Shown one piece after another: positions 1-12,227 of a stretch of 64,000 bases of DNA (its first letter is position 1; each line of letters starts with the position of its first letter). Source of the DNA: Leptasterias polaris (lineage: Eukaryota > Echinodermata > Asteroidea > Forcipulatida > Asteriidae); the NCBI GenBank assembly GCA_037783415.1, contig JAZGTN010000190.1, forward strand, positions 496,001 through 560,000, written 5' to 3'. The translations under genes were made by a program, and so were the position numbers. A model generated the notes under the pieces. The model did no database searches, was not told where the DNA came from, and saw nothing but the letters and a program-made list of their open reading frames with translations.

Positions 1-786
1 TAAACTTATTGGTGTTTTTACACACGGAATACCGTGATTTGATAGGATTTTTCAAAGGGTTTGAGGTGCAGAAGTTATCTGTAGGTAAGAGAGGCACTCG
101 TATTCATTTTCAAAGGTATGTTGTGATTGTTTTAAATCACTTTTGTAGTATTTTCCCCATTGAGATGACAGCACAGTTGAGAGAACTTGTGTGCACAACT
201 TTCCACGTAACAAACGTACGCAAACAATGTTTTCAAATTTTTCGTTGATTTCTCTTTCTCTCACATGTACATCGGCAAGTTTCCATGCTAATTTTAACCC
301 CTTAGTGATGTTATTTATCAGAAAAGAAGTCGCCAATGTAAAATAAATATATGTTGGCACTTGAATTTACAAAAAAAACAAAAATTGAAAATGTTACCCC
401 TGTTAGCCTGTTTTGGCTTGTTTCTCCGTAATAAAATTTCCGACAAACGACTCATTTAGCTTGATCGCATCATATTTGTAGATTGGATTGTTTTACACCA
501 ATATTTTTTTCGTAATTTTAACTGAAAAAATTAAACCTTTCTTTGGTTTTTTAAAAACTCGCGCGCTTCCATGGCTCCCTCCATAGGCACTGTGCTTGTC
601 CAATACTATAACACTTGCATTTACGCGCACCACAAACCCACTATAGGATACGTGCGTGAACCAGCGAATGATGACGTACTTGTTGGGACGGGAAACCAGG
701 AAGTAGCGAGGTGTCGTGTGTTTACACGGTAACTATGTATGATGATCTCATTATTCGAAGACATTCATCAAGTTAAGACGAGATAA
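1..786. other. no gene recognised
   Basis: AT-rich sequence without a convincing coding region, RNA gene or terminal repeat. The two short overlapping ORFs on opposite strands near the start have no recognisable motif and look like chance frames. Confidence 0.5.
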
Positions 787-1125
787 TTTACCGTCCTGAA
801 CTCATGTGCTGTCGGTGGATGTACTCGGAACACAAATAAGAATCCAGATGTGAGTTTTTTACCGATTTCCAAGAGATCCTGTCCGAAGAAGGGGGTGGGT
901 TTCGTGACCAACACACGGAAAAACTTCACGTTGACAAAATGGACAATGATTTGTAGTGCCCATTTTACAGACGACTGTCGGGATTCAACATCGCAACTAA
1001 AGCAACAGGCTTACGCCAGGGTCAATTCCAACCATGAAAGCGCCAACTACAGTGCCATCACATGCTTCACAAACGGAGAGTCAGACTGGACAGACACAGA
1101 AGCATCAAAACATATACTTCTGTAG
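787..1125 (+). pseudogene. THAP-type zinc-finger fragment
   Basis: The frame is open from just after a stop at 784 to the TAG at 1123-1125. It shows all four metal ligands of a THAP (C2CH) DNA-binding domain: CAVGGC (Cys codons at 805 and 820, a CX4C pair), then 43 residues later Cys at 952 in CSAHF (CX2H), with the conserved Trp just before it in KWTMICSAH. THAP domains bind DNA and occur in cellular regulators and P-element-like transposases. No ATG precedes the first cysteine in this frame. The AVPT-like end of the domain appears only in another frame (about 1035-1070), so a frameshift is likely. I read it as a decayed gene or transposase 5' end; an exon with an upstream start is possible. 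Confidence 0.6.
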
Positions 1126-1316
1126 TAGCATAATACTATATACAATAGTTTAAAATGTTTGTTGATAATAAATAGCCACAGGTTTCATTCAAACTGGTAA
1201 TCACAATATCACATCAAGTTTGTGAAAATTGCAAAATTAAACAAGTGGTATTCACACCATCAGCACTGGTGTTTTGTGGTAGCACTTTGATGGCTTCGAT
1301 AATCTGCTCATAAACA

Positions 1317-1666
1317 CAGGGTGTTTAGATAATCTTCCAAGTTAGCTGGTGGACAGTACAAACGAACTATTCAAACCTAATCTCCCCACTCCAAGCTGTG
1401 TACAATTGGGCTTTGTTAAGATCTCGTTTGTACTCTTAACCTTTTGAGGAATCCTAGATGTATTACAACTAGATCATTTAAATAAAAAACAGAGACTGCT
1501 TAATTGGCAGTTTGAATTTTCTAGATAAATGCTGTTTCCTACAACGCCATTTCAAATGCTAATGGTACAAAGCCCAATTGTACACAGTTTGGAGTGGGGA
1601 GATTAGGTTTGAATAGTTCGTTTGTACTGTCCACCAGCTAACTTGGAAGATTATCTAAACACCCTG
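1317..1666. mobile_element. palindromic MITE, about 100-bp terminal inverted repeats
   Basis: Starts CAGGGTGTTTAGATAAT and ends with its reverse complement. The arms (about 1317-1418 and 1566-1666) match with few differences around an AT-rich core. There is no coding capacity. The CAGGG termini would suit a hAT-like element, but the 8-bp flanks do not match each other, so the superfamily is open. A diverged piece of the same arm recurs near 58665-58715. Confidence 0.7.
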
Positions 1667-1810
1667 TTACGTTGACGTTAATGGAAATATATAAGTTCGC
1701 GATCCTCGGCGGCCAGTGGCTCAAACCTACATGTATATGGTTCGGCAACTCCCCAGCTTCATCAACGCCCTCTTCGTCTTCGGAGGAGCTCCCTCAACCG
1801 TCAGAGCTAT

Positions 1811-4445
1811 CCTTTCATTCATTCAGTAACATTTATTTATCATCATGGCATGGTTCAATATAATAGATAAAGCTACACTTGTATTGAGGCCATAGACGAG
1901 AGGCAAGACCTAAACAGCAAAAGCTTGAGTAAGGTATGCCTTTACAAAAGGACAAGACAACCAAAAGGGTAACAGACACAGACAAATCCGAGGTTACATT
2001 TAAAGTAATTAAGCAGAGGAAAACGTAAAGCGTCTAGATTAAGTAGGTTTTCAGTTTACGTTTGAATATGTTTAGAGAAGTAGACTTTCAAAGTGACAAT
2101 GGTAAGGTATTCCAGATACTTGGGCCAGAAAATTTAATGGTATGCTGGAATGCAGAAGTTCTATGGTGAGGTAAATGAACATGTAAATTAACAGACACAC
2201 GTGTGTTGTAGGTATGTAAGTTACAACCAAGTATAAACATGCCTTGCATAGAAGGTGGAAACAAGCCATTCAAGTACTTATACATAAATATACATTGTTG
2301 ATACTTATTAAGGTTCAAAATATTTAGAAACTTCAGGTCACGAAAAATAGAAGAAGTGTGAAACCTATAAGGATGATTTGTAATAATACGAACAACCTTT
2401 TTTTGAAGAACAACAAGTTTATCTAAATTAGTACGAAAGCCGTACTGGTTATTGCAAAGCAAATTATACTTGCTTAAAAAAGTAACAGTTCTATTGTACA
2501 CAATTTTTTCGAGCATTTTTGAAAAACAGGACAGCACGGAAATCGGCCTATAATTACCCAGCTCACCGGGATCTCCAGATTTAAAAATAGGAGTAACCTT
2601 AGCATACTTCAGTTTATCTGGAAAAGTACCTTTCGACAATGACAAGTTGAAAATATGACATAATGGGTCACTTATATGTAAAATGACAGATTTAACCAAC
2701 CCTGGATTAATGCCATCAACTCCTGGAGACTTATTATTTTTAAAAGAAGAAGCTACATCAAGAATCTCGCTCTTAATAACAGGATTAAAGAAAAAAGAAT
2801 GAATGTTAGGATCCTTAAGATAATCACTAAAAGCAGTATTAGCCCTAGGAATATTTTTATTCAGGGAGGGGCCAACGTGGGTAAAGTAATTATTAAAAGC
2901 ATTTGCAATCATAGTTGGGTCACTAGTTAGTTGCCCTCCAAAGTTGAATTTAGGGGGAACTTTAGTATGAGACTTTTTATTCAGTAAAGAATTGATGATG
3001 CACCAAGTGCCTTTAATATTAGTTTTAGCTGCATTAAATTTGTCCCTATAGTAGTTGGCTTTAGTAAGCTTGATTATGTAATTAAGCTTATTACGGAATT
3101 GTTTATATTTAAATGAGTTACTAGTGATGGGATTGCTGAGGAATTTTTTATATAATTTATTTTTATATTTAATAGAATTAATAACTCCATTGGTCATCCA
3201 TGTTTTGAGCTTCCTACTGGGGATGGATTTATTGACTGGAAAATGTTTATCATACAGATCCACAAAGTGAGAATGAAAGGTATTGAGAGCAAAGTTTGGC
3301 TCATCGATGGATAACACAGCATTCCAATTGACATTACTAAGATCCACCTTAAACCTATCAACACGTTCACATGTAATAAGTCTATAGGATCGACTCGTAT
3401 TATTTGTTCTTGCACTACTAGGAGACTTATTAAAAAAAGTAATTTGGTACACTGGCAAGTGGTCTGAAACATCATTAATTAATATACCACTTCTGGTAAG
3501 TAGGTCATTACCATTAGATAAAATATTGTCAATCAAGGTAGCAGTGGATGAAGTAATACGAGTCGGTCTGTTTATAAGAGGCAGGAAGGAATTGCTAAAA
3601 ATGGAATTAACAAAATTAAGAGTTGGATTATGACTGTTATGCTTAAGGAGATCTATGTTAAAGTCACCCATAATAAAAGAAGTTTTATTCTCACTGTTTA
3701 TATTGGCCATGATTTTGTCAAAAGCATCAACAAAAATATTGATGTTACCATCAGGTGGTTTATAAATGATACCGATAACAATGTTTTTCTCACGTGTGCT
3801 AGGAATTTCCAAAAACAGGGAATCGCATGTATCACTATCCATTGATAGATCACTACGCAAAACAAAGGGCAGGGAATTGTGCACATAAAGAGCAACACCA
3901 CCACCGAACCTGCCTTGTCTGTTCTTATTTACACAAGAGTAATTGTTTATGTTTAAGACAGGACTATCATCGTTTAGCCAAGTTTCGCTAAAACCAATCA
4001 CATGAAACTGAAAGTGTAGAAGACCAATGTAGTCAAGAAAATGATCAAATTTGTTAAGAAGACTTCTAGCATTAAAGTGTAAAGATGAGAACATATTTTG
4101 ATCTTTATCCCCAATAACTTGTTCACAGAGCTGGTCAGACAATAAATATTCAGAATTACAATGATTTCTTGAATAAAAATTCTGATCAGGATCCAAATCA
4201 GCATTACCAACAAACCTCTCATTACAAGCAAAGGGGTCAAAAAACATATGTTTGAAGTGATCACTATTGATGACCACATCAGTCTTAAGCTGATGAACAG
4301 CAATATTAAAGTCATCATATTGAAGATGATTAAAAGGCAGCGCATCCACAAAGCAATCTAGACATACACCAGCAAAACTACTCCATTCAGTCTCACTAGT
4401 TGGCTGAGTACACAAAGAACATATCTTAGCAGACATAAAACTCAT
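1811..4445 (-). mobile_element. CR1/L2/Jockey-like non-LTR retrotransposon, internally deleted
   Basis: The element reads right to left. It has one long ORF (4445 to 2088), about 275 bp of 3' UTR, and ends near 1811 in short TGAA repeats, as CR1/L2-clade LINEs often do. Its 5' limit is not visible and may extend a few hundred bases beyond 4445. The ORF carries an endonuclease and the two ends of a reverse transcriptase whose middle is missing. Confidence 0.8.
2088..4445 (-). pseudogene. LINE ORF: endonuclease plus internally deleted reverse transcriptase
   Basis: A 785-residue open frame. Residues about 1-50 hold paired cysteines (KICSLC, GVCLDC) and an LPFN stretch typical of the N-terminus of these proteins. 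Residues about 115-345 are an AP-endonuclease (EEP) domain with HFNARSL, FSETWL, RFGGGVALYV, MGDFNIDLL and SDHLPV. Residues about 560-671 are the reverse-transcriptase N-terminus: FPDKLKYAKVTPIFKSGD, NYRPISVLS, NQYGFR. At about residue 671 (2425-2435) it jumps into the LINE C-terminal region (LQKKVVRIIT, SIWNTLP). The palm motif with the catalytic YxDD and the thumb, roughly 250 residues in relatives, are absent, so it cannot copy itself. Nevertheless the frame is maintained across the junction and no stop interrupts it. Confidence 0.85.
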
Positions 4446-5474
4446 TTAAAATAATGACATCTCTGCGTATACATTTGAAAATGAGGATGAAAATTACAAA
4501 TAGTAACCTGGAAAACAAATAAACACAAAAAAAACAATTCACAATCAATTCACAAACATAAAAGCAAGTTAATGCACAAGATGAGAACCATTTGAAAATG
4601 GGCGAAATCATCATAATAATCAAGTGTCAAACTGACCAGAATATATACAATAGTACAACGAAATGGCGAAATAGCTAGCAGGCAAATCAAGGACCATAAC
4701 AATGACCAAAAGGTAAGTATACAAAAAGCATCTTATACCAATACTATCATATGTATTTACTAATTCTTATTTGTCCACACTATGTTCCTCTATGTTCCTC
4801 CCACGATCCGCTAGTGTCTGACATTTTGTTTTCGTTACCGTGAAAATAGCTATAGACGCGTACAATAAACACACTCCGCTGCGCGGGGGGTAAACAAGCC
4901 GTTTCCACTCATGTACGTCATCAAAGTCTATGATATATTTTCATCACGTGACACGCTGTTTCCAAAAACTCGCTATGAGGAGCTGCTGAACGCTGGTCAA
5001 AATTACCCATTTTTTTAATTACGCAACCACCGCTAAGGATTTTCTTTGAAATATACGTAATCATGAAACACAAATTGATTGGATTTCGGCAAAGTTTAAA
5101 TTATCTTAGTGCCGTTGAAGTAGATCTTTAAAGGATGTAGTAGTGCACTTTTTGTTTCAAGACAGACAGCCTCTGTATGCCAAATCTCTTAACGTTATGA
5201 TTAGTTCTAGGCGATATTTGACTGCTAGCTATTATACCGTGAAAATAATGGTTGACCCACCACTAAATGGAATTAGTTTTACCCTCTTCACTATGCATTT
5301 TAGCTATGTCCCCAGAACACAATTTAATACTTAATACGTATTGCACAAATTAGTTAGTGGCCTGACGTTTCGACCCTAGCAGAGACTTTTTGGAAAGCTA
5401 AATGACAACAAAACACACATAAACATTTATACAAGTGTAACAAGAGCAGTCAAGTGGAAATACATGAGTAGCGT
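4446..5474. other. no gene recognised
   Basis: The first 250 bp or so may be the 5' UTR of the minus-strand LINE. The remainder has no recognisable coding sequence or repeat ends. Confidence 0.4.
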
Positions 5475-5745
5475 ATCATGGCCGAGTGGTTAAGAGCATC
5501 GGATTCTTGTTTTGGGTTGTGCAAGACACATAATTGATTCTCTTCACCCAGGGGTATAAATGGGTACCTGCAAGGGTAGAGGTTGATTTTGTGTTTGAAA
5601 AAGGCTTTGGAGCGCCACGGCAGCTCAGGGAGCTGAGAAAGATTAAAGGAATGTTATTGGCCCAATGACAAGGGCACTTTAATGTAAAGCCATTGATGCT
5701 TTGTTTAAAATGCGCTATATAAGAACTAGTTATTATTATTAGAGA
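5475..5745 (+). mobile_element. tRNA-derived SINE with GCGCTATATAA tail
   Basis: The head has a clear pol III A box (TGGCCGAGTGGTTAAGAGC, 5479-5497) of the Leu/Ser tRNA type. The middle includes CACCCAGGGGTATAAATGGG, also seen in the reversed SINE at 24.1 kb. The tail is GCGCTATATAAG followed by TTATTATTATT, then an AG-rich simple repeat (5741-5761). The B box looks lost. Confidence 0.75.
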
Positions 5746-5813
5746 GAGAGAAAGAGAGAGAAGCTAAAATCATTCAGAAAAAGCAGGGGGGTAACAGGGA
5801 TTATGGAGACAAT

Positions 5814-5826
5814 GGGGGGGGGGGGG
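5814..5826 (+). repeat. G13 homopolymer
   Basis: An uninterrupted run of 13 G in a G-rich stretch. It may be polymorphic. Confidence 0.9.
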
Positions 5827-5989
5827 TTGTGGAGGGAAGGGACTGGTTTGACCACAGTAAGTTGAAAACACAAAGAACAAAATGGAAGGTTGCAAGGAGG
5901 AGAACAATTAAATAATTAGTAAATAAGGCAGACTAAAAACGTGGATATATGTGGGGAAAAAGAGAAGGCAAAGACAACAGGTTATTAGT

Positions 5990-6500
5990 CATTTATTTCT
6001 TGTTTTTTTAAACCATGGGGTTAAATGGTCTGGAGGCGCCTTGTCCAAAGTTTCTCCCTACTCAGACCAACAGTCTCTCTGTGGTTACATTGTCCTTGAA
6101 TGCCCCGTAAATTCATGTCAGAAATGGAGTGATTAGGAAGATTAAAGTGGTGTCCTACAGGACGGTGTATCCAGCTTTTGGGTGTTGACTGTAGATCTCT
6201 GGCCGTATAAACGCCTCTTGGGTGTAGTTTTTGTTCACCTATTTATTGAACACCACAAACTCTTCAAAATATCACAAGATATTAGATAGATTAGATTAGT
6301 GGTGGTGCATGTGACATGACCCCTTGTCTTATGGTTGGTGCCACCAGTATGGCTGGTAAAGGAGTCTGATTCCCTGATGTGTTGTCTACAAACGATGCAT
6401 TTGGAAGTGTCGGAACACTTAAAATTACCCTGTGGCAAAGGGGGATTAACATCATCATTAATGGGGGGAACTTCTGCCCGAAATACTTGTTGGATTACTT
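5990..6500 (-). pseudogene. Penelope-like element, C-terminal relic
   Basis: Translating the minus strand from about 6500 gives VFRAEVPPINDD, then KCSDTSKCIVC, FTSHTGG and TTNLIYLISC. These match the cysteine-bearing linker and start of the GIY-YIG endonuclease region of Penelope-like retroelements. Past a frameshift near 6235 the next frame continues with EQKLHPR, HRPVGHHFNLPNHSISD, REKLWTRRLQTI and PHGL, the usual C-terminus of the family. A frameshift and an in-frame stop show it is dead. The reverse transcriptase proper is not seen upstream. Confidence 0.7.
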
Positions 6501-7052
6501 AAATTTGCATAGTATGCAAATTAGCCGCCACCATTATAGCAATAGCTGATTTCCTGCTAAATATTTGTTTCTATAAGCATACAATATTTACGAATAGAGT
6601 ACCCAGAACCACGTTTTCAGGATTAGTAAATACTGTTAGTACATCATTATTTGGATAACAGTACGTAAACTATGCTAATTAGCTTTTGTGCAGTAACTCT
6701 GTACCTAAGCATCCAATAAAGACAATTGACGTTTTTAGACACATGTCTTAAAGATCAACATGAACGAAATTGACTATGTTGTTTTGTTGTAGTAAAATGG
6801 TAAATGAGTGTATAATGATGACATACTCATGATTGCAACTCAATAAAAATGTTGTCATAATGTAATAACAAACACATTTTGATCAGTGTTACACTGGGCA
6901 AATACGCCGAGTTTCACGAAAAGCCCCTAAAACGCCTAGGAATCAAAACAGCACTGTGACGTCATACTGCGGACGGATTTGTTTACCCCCACACACAATC
7001 GTATACAGTTTACATGCAAAAAAGCATCTATGAACGAAACTCGGCTACCAAA
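6501..7052. other. no gene recognised
   Basis: AT-rich spacer without recognisable coding or repeat structure. It lies directly upstream of the candidate P2X7-like first exon. Confidence 0.4.
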
Positions 7053-7337
7053 ATGTCGGAAAGCAGCGATTCGTGGGAACAATACAGTGTCGAAGAAGAA
7101 GAAGAGACTTGTCCATCAAGCACTTCTGATTGAAGTAATATCAGCTCAAGTGACCAGGGGAGCTCTCCGGAAGAGGGACAGGACGAAAACTCAGACCATG
7201 TCGAGGTTGGCAGAGCTGAGCCGTACCGTTTTGAACCATTTATTGGCAGCACAAGAAAATCCAATCGGCGATCTGCAGGAAGTAGATCAAGACAAACCCA
7301 ATCCCAATACTGATGATAGGCTTCTCAACACTGCATG
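7053..7337 (+). pseudogene. P2X7-C-terminal-like protein, candidate first exon (broken)
   Basis: From the ATG at 7053 the frame starts MSESSDSWEQYSVEEEEE and is acidic and serine-rich. It later reads EPYRFEPFIGS, the short motif found in the N-terminal part of many invertebrate proteins carrying the P2X7 receptor cytoplasmic-domain fold (Pfam P2RX7_C). A TGA follows STSD, and near 7245 the reading shifts by one base into DDRLLNTAW, the sequence expected just before the zinc-binding WCxCGxC motif. The exon would end in TG before GTAAGC, a good donor. The remainder of that motif appears on the same strand, in matching phase, at 24952. The two lesions argue for a pseudogene unless they are sequence errors. 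Confidence 0.45.
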
Positions 7338-8447
7338 GTAAGCCTACAAAACAGGCACATTCACCGCGCGAACGGCGGGCGTTTCCAGAATCACCCACCC
7401 CATATAAACGGATGCAGTGTTTGCACCCAGTCAATTCCGTGGCGGCTTTACCGGCGAAGTAAACTGGCGTATCAATTATAGTCCAGTTTCCAACAATTCC
7501 GGTGAGCATTACACGTCGTACGGAAACTGAACGTTGAAAGGGTTTCCTTCGTTTTCTGTGTTTTAAACTTCTTAGTAAACTGGCCAATACATAACAGGCA
7601 AGTTTCCGTTATTTACCATCGTCCACATCGTCAGGAAACTGAACATTGTAAGAGTTTCCTTTGTTTCTGGCGTGTCGAAACTCCTTGTTTTATGTTCAAA
7701 CTGTCACATTATATCACTCTTTATTTACATGTACATGTGCTGCAGTAATAGACATTACATGTACAGCTTTCCGTCAGTCAATACGCATGTACATGGTATA
7801 CGGGATTTATTTTAGATTAGGCCATGTTGTCAAGACAAATGATGGAGATTACCCCCTTCATATCATAATGTGAAAAAATGTGCACGCCATGGTATACTTC
7901 ATGAGAAAATGTCACATTTAAATGTGTATGTTTTCCCATAGTCATTCACAACAAAATTAACTGTTTTGTCAATAGCTTGTATCATCAAATAATTCTTACG
8001 TGTTAAAGCCGGGTCGTTTAAGGGTGTGAAGTATTTTGTCTATATAGCGCCCTAAGCATTACTGGGTTTTGTACTTGAACTTTGAAGTAATTTTAACACG
8101 ATCAGTTTATACTATTAATGTGTCTTAGAGAATATGAATGTGCACTTCCAGGCATTATGGGAATGTTGTAAGTTTATGTAGCTATTGAAATTTAGTGGTC
8201 CCGTTTCAAAGCTATCGTTTATTAACCATCGCCCGGGACATGCGCCAGCTATCGAAACGAATTTAACCCATCACTGTCTGTTGCCGTAAAATGCCTGGGG
8301 ATATCTAATATATCCCATAATGGCTCTAGCCATAGGTAGTTACCGTCGATGTCTGCATGTGAGGTATGAGATTTACCTCGTGGGGTCAATCGAAGTATGT
8401 GGGTCAAGGCTTTCCGGTGTTATTATTATACTGTCTCAGTTTTTATC
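7338..8447. other. intergenic or intronic; short direct repeat
   Basis: A block around 7500-7560 (GGAAACTGAACGTTGAAAGG) returns with changes at 7634-7680. At 8360-8420 there is a diverged extra copy of a segment found inside the tandem duplication (8940-8990). No gene is recognised. Confidence 0.45.
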
Positions 8448-11400
8448 CAGCTATCTGGGTGACGTAACCGGGCATTAGTGGCATTAATATACTGTTGGCA
8501 GCTAGCTGAGAGTCGAGACCGTGACACCAGAATGTCAACCGATCGGCGTCGGTAGAGAAGATCCGTACAATAAGAAAATCACCCACGCGCACTGCAGGAC
8601 TATTATGACCGTCCTGTTTATATATAATATCTGTTTTACTACTGTAAAAGAAAACGTCAATTAAACAAACAAACAATCAAACAAACAAACAAACAAACAC
8701 CACCAAACACCACCAACACTCCAACGCCCCAACACCGCTACTGACAAAACTCTCCAGCCATGTATTTAGGAGAACAATCCAAAATTAGCCAATATGTTTC
8801 TAATTTTAGACAATTAACTACATGTAGACCTGGGTCGTATTTCACGGCTCTGCTTAACGCGGAATGCTGCACTTAAAGCCCTATAGCTTTACATAGCACC
8901 ATAATCACACAACAGTTCCATAGAACCTTCTAATACGCGAGTATGGGATTTACCCCGGGAGGTCATCCGTGTGTCAAGGCTTTCCGACGTCGTTTGCAAC
9001 ACAGAGGGTCCATGCAAACAATTACACACCGTGGGATTATGCCCTCGCTTGTTTCTTTTTATATTTTCAAAAACAGACAAACAACAAACAGATAAACACC
9101 CCAACAAGGAAAATAAATCAAACAACAAACTCCACAATAGCTCCACAAACACACCTAATTTTGCATGAAGGATTCTTTCGGAATTTGAACAAAAAAACAC
9201 AAAACATCCAATCCGTTGCCATTTGTATAGCTCTCATGAGGTTGTCCTGTGTAACTTCACCAGTCGACTCGGTTCAAACACGAAAAATGTAAGCAATTAT
9301 TTTTTGTCAAATCTGATGGCACGACATAATTGGCCTTTATTCTTGATAATACCGTTGTTTTCGGGGTTTTTGTGTTGTTTTTTCGACGATTAAATCCCAC
9401 ACAGCAAGCTGTTTGGTATATTTATATCGAAGTTGATTGAATGTATATCGTCTTATCATTATTATTTCTACCTCCATGTTATCAGCAACGTGCTAGATTC
9501 AGAACATGCATCCGATGTTTTATTTGGTTATTTCAAAGATGACACAAAATAACCAGACGAGAGAACAACACCATAACAAACAAACAAAACAACAACAACA
9601 TCAAAACAATAACATCGACGACAACCAAGGGGAATTGGGCTATCATCCATTGTGATTTTTCGAATTAGCTTCCCTGCATATATGACACAAATAATTATAA
9701 TGATCTCTGTGTTGCATGCTTGACAGTAAGCTGAGTCTACAACAAGTTCAACAACCACTAAAAAGAACATTCATTGATATAACTCCAAGAATGCTGTAGC
9801 TTGATAATGGAAAGACTACTGTGGCTCTTATAATTTGTCTACTGAGGAATAATTTATAACAAATAATGGTGCTAAAAGGGTATCTTAAACATTTTTTTTA
9901 AAGGGTAGATGCCTGTCACACAAACATATTAATGATGTAAACAAATTGATGTCATCAATTCAAAAAAATATTTAAAACAAGTTTGTGTACCACCTGCCCG
10001 AGTCCTGAAATTGAAAATAATTTCCAATCGCAATTACGTATATGCATAATTATAGAGAAGTAAAGCTCATATTTTGGAGTCACAGCATAAACTGTACATA
10101 ATAATAACATGAGGAGGTCCAACTATTCCGTTATCATCAACTACTTCGTGTGGAACAGAGCTGGTTGTATCGGGGTGTTTTTCTCCCTTGCCCGGTCTGC
10201 TCCAGCCACCTTGTGGAGAGCGGAGCTCCGCTGGGCCCCTCGCCAGTATACCGGCAATTGCATGCAACTACGTACTTTGTGATCATACCCTCTCAGGCCC
10301 GGGGCCAGCCAGCCGGGTTCCTAGACTTGCTCAGTCAACTTACTTATTCTTTTGACAAACACAAAAAGCAAAACAAATTGTCTCATGATAGAGTATCCAC
10401 AACATTAATACATTCATGAATCATAATTTGTGCAGTTTTTCAACTTATTGACTGCAAAATACCAAGATTCATTTATATCTCCAATAAACATGTTTTACAG
10501 TTTAACCAAAGCTAGAACGAGTTTAGTAAAATGAGTCAAATGTAGCGCCCTCCTGCGCTTTGTAGTTCCCAAATAATTATTGTCTAACTATTTTTTTTCT
10601 ATTTAATTTGAAATAAAATACTTACAAACCATTCAGCGCTTAAAAAACTACGCGAACTTTTTAACTATATACCGGAAACTTATTTAAACAAAGAAAAAAT
10701 CAACAAATGTTATTTCTATTTTTTCAACACTCTGCCGATTTTTTACAAATAGAACGCACTGTAAGCGGTATGGTTACACACCAACTTTTTATATGCACCT
10801 GCATTTTCAACAATTTTTTTATTTTTCTCTGAATAATTTGCTTTATAGAAGTCTGTTTATCAAATTGTACGTTTAAAAATGTTAAGCTTGCCAATTTGGG
10901 GGGTGTTTATTCATAGAATTGCATATGCATGTCAAAAGACGGCGATTAGAAAATGTATATACAGACAAAAAGGCTTGTTATAACACTATTTAAATTTAGA
11001 TCAAGATTTCAACGAACAGTACAAGATACAACTTAGCAGATAATAGCAGTCCAAGAAACAAGAAATGTATACTTTAAAAACATTTCTGACGCCTAGAACA
11101 ATTTAAAAATCCGACATGACAAGCCCAACCTAAAATGAAAGTGAACCTAACAACTGTGACACGAAATCCCATCAATCCAATTATAAAATGGGAATTGAAT
11201 CTTTCACAAATAATTAAGAAACAATAAAAGAGAAATTGTTGAAACTAAATGTATTATGACAAAAAAATAATAAAGGAAAATCCATACACATGCAGCAAGA
11301 TAACTTGAAAGAGCATATATTCTTTAGTTTTCAAAACTAAGAACAAACGTAGAAATAAGTACACCAAAAAGGCATGTTCTTGATAGGGGTGTAATGATAA

Positions 11401-12227
11401 TTAATTTGGAAGAACTCTAAAGGTCTCGAAAGTGCCAGAACTATTATATATTAAGAGTGAGGGAATTTCAGATATTGTTGGCAGACTACTTATTCCAAAC
11501 ACTAGGGAAAGAATGAACTGAAGTGTTTTCAGGCTGAGGGTTCTATAGCATATACAAATGGCTGAATACAAGCAGGTGTCGGTGTGCTGGTATTGACTGA
11601 AATCAAGATTATGTTGGAACAATTTAGCAAATAAACACCTAGTGTTAAATTGTGACAATGGCTCTTTGACTTCTGGATTCAAGGGTTTGCCAGTTCAGAG
11701 TTTTAAGACACCTCTTTATGTTGCTTTTAAGAAACATTCTCGTAGCTCTCGTTTTTGGATATTTTCAAGTTTTGCAGTGCTGTATAGTGCCTGTAGACAC
11801 AGCAGGCAACCCATGTACTCTGAACTCTGGCAAACCCTTGAATCCAGAAGTCAAAGAGCCATTGTCACAATTTTACACTAGGTGTTTATTTGCTATAATT
11901 ATTGTTCCAACATAATTAGGGATCTATTTAGGGATGTTCCATCCACCTGCAGTATGCCATACGATCAGTATAAAAATGAGTCTTAGAAAATGAGTCCATT
12001 ATTTGCCTTGGAGACAACACTTCGGTGACATGGTCAAGACCTATCTTTAATTCTACCTCCATGGGCACAGTCAGACCAATACGTGATCACGACTCCGAAG
12101 GTATAATTTTGGTCTCTGGCTGGTGTATTAAATACTTCCAAACTATGGTGTGTGGCAAATTACACAATTATTGATTGAAATTAAATTTCAAACTGTTTTA
12201 TCGATAAATGAAGTTGCACAAACACAA
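8448..12227 (+). repeat. 3.7-kb tandem duplication, copy 1
   Basis: Begins CAGCTATCTGGGTGACG and runs directly into copy 2, which begins with the same words 3,780 bp later. The copies align along their whole length with scattered substitutions and small indels. Copy 1 keeps about 94 bp (8859-8952) that copy 2 lacks. Features inside: an AAAC-type microsatellite (8662-8700), a GC-rich patch (10140-10330) and a long inverted repeat (11608-11916). The ORFs are short, AT-rich and without recognisable domains. It has no long terminal repeats and no visible target duplication, so I call it a segmental tandem duplication rather than a transposon. Confidence 0.9.
11608..11916. repeat. foldback with about 90-bp arms (copy 1)
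   Basis: Left arm 11608-11700 and right arm about 11815-11916 are near-perfect reverse complements around a loop of about 115 bp. The outer ends are ATTATGTTGGAAC and GTTCCAACATAAT. It could be a foldback/MITE that inserted before the 3.7-kb duplication, because the second copy has it too. Confidence 0.85.

Noticed and set aside
1317..1666. definite hAT element
   Set aside because: CAGGG ends fit, but the 8-bp flanks do not match.
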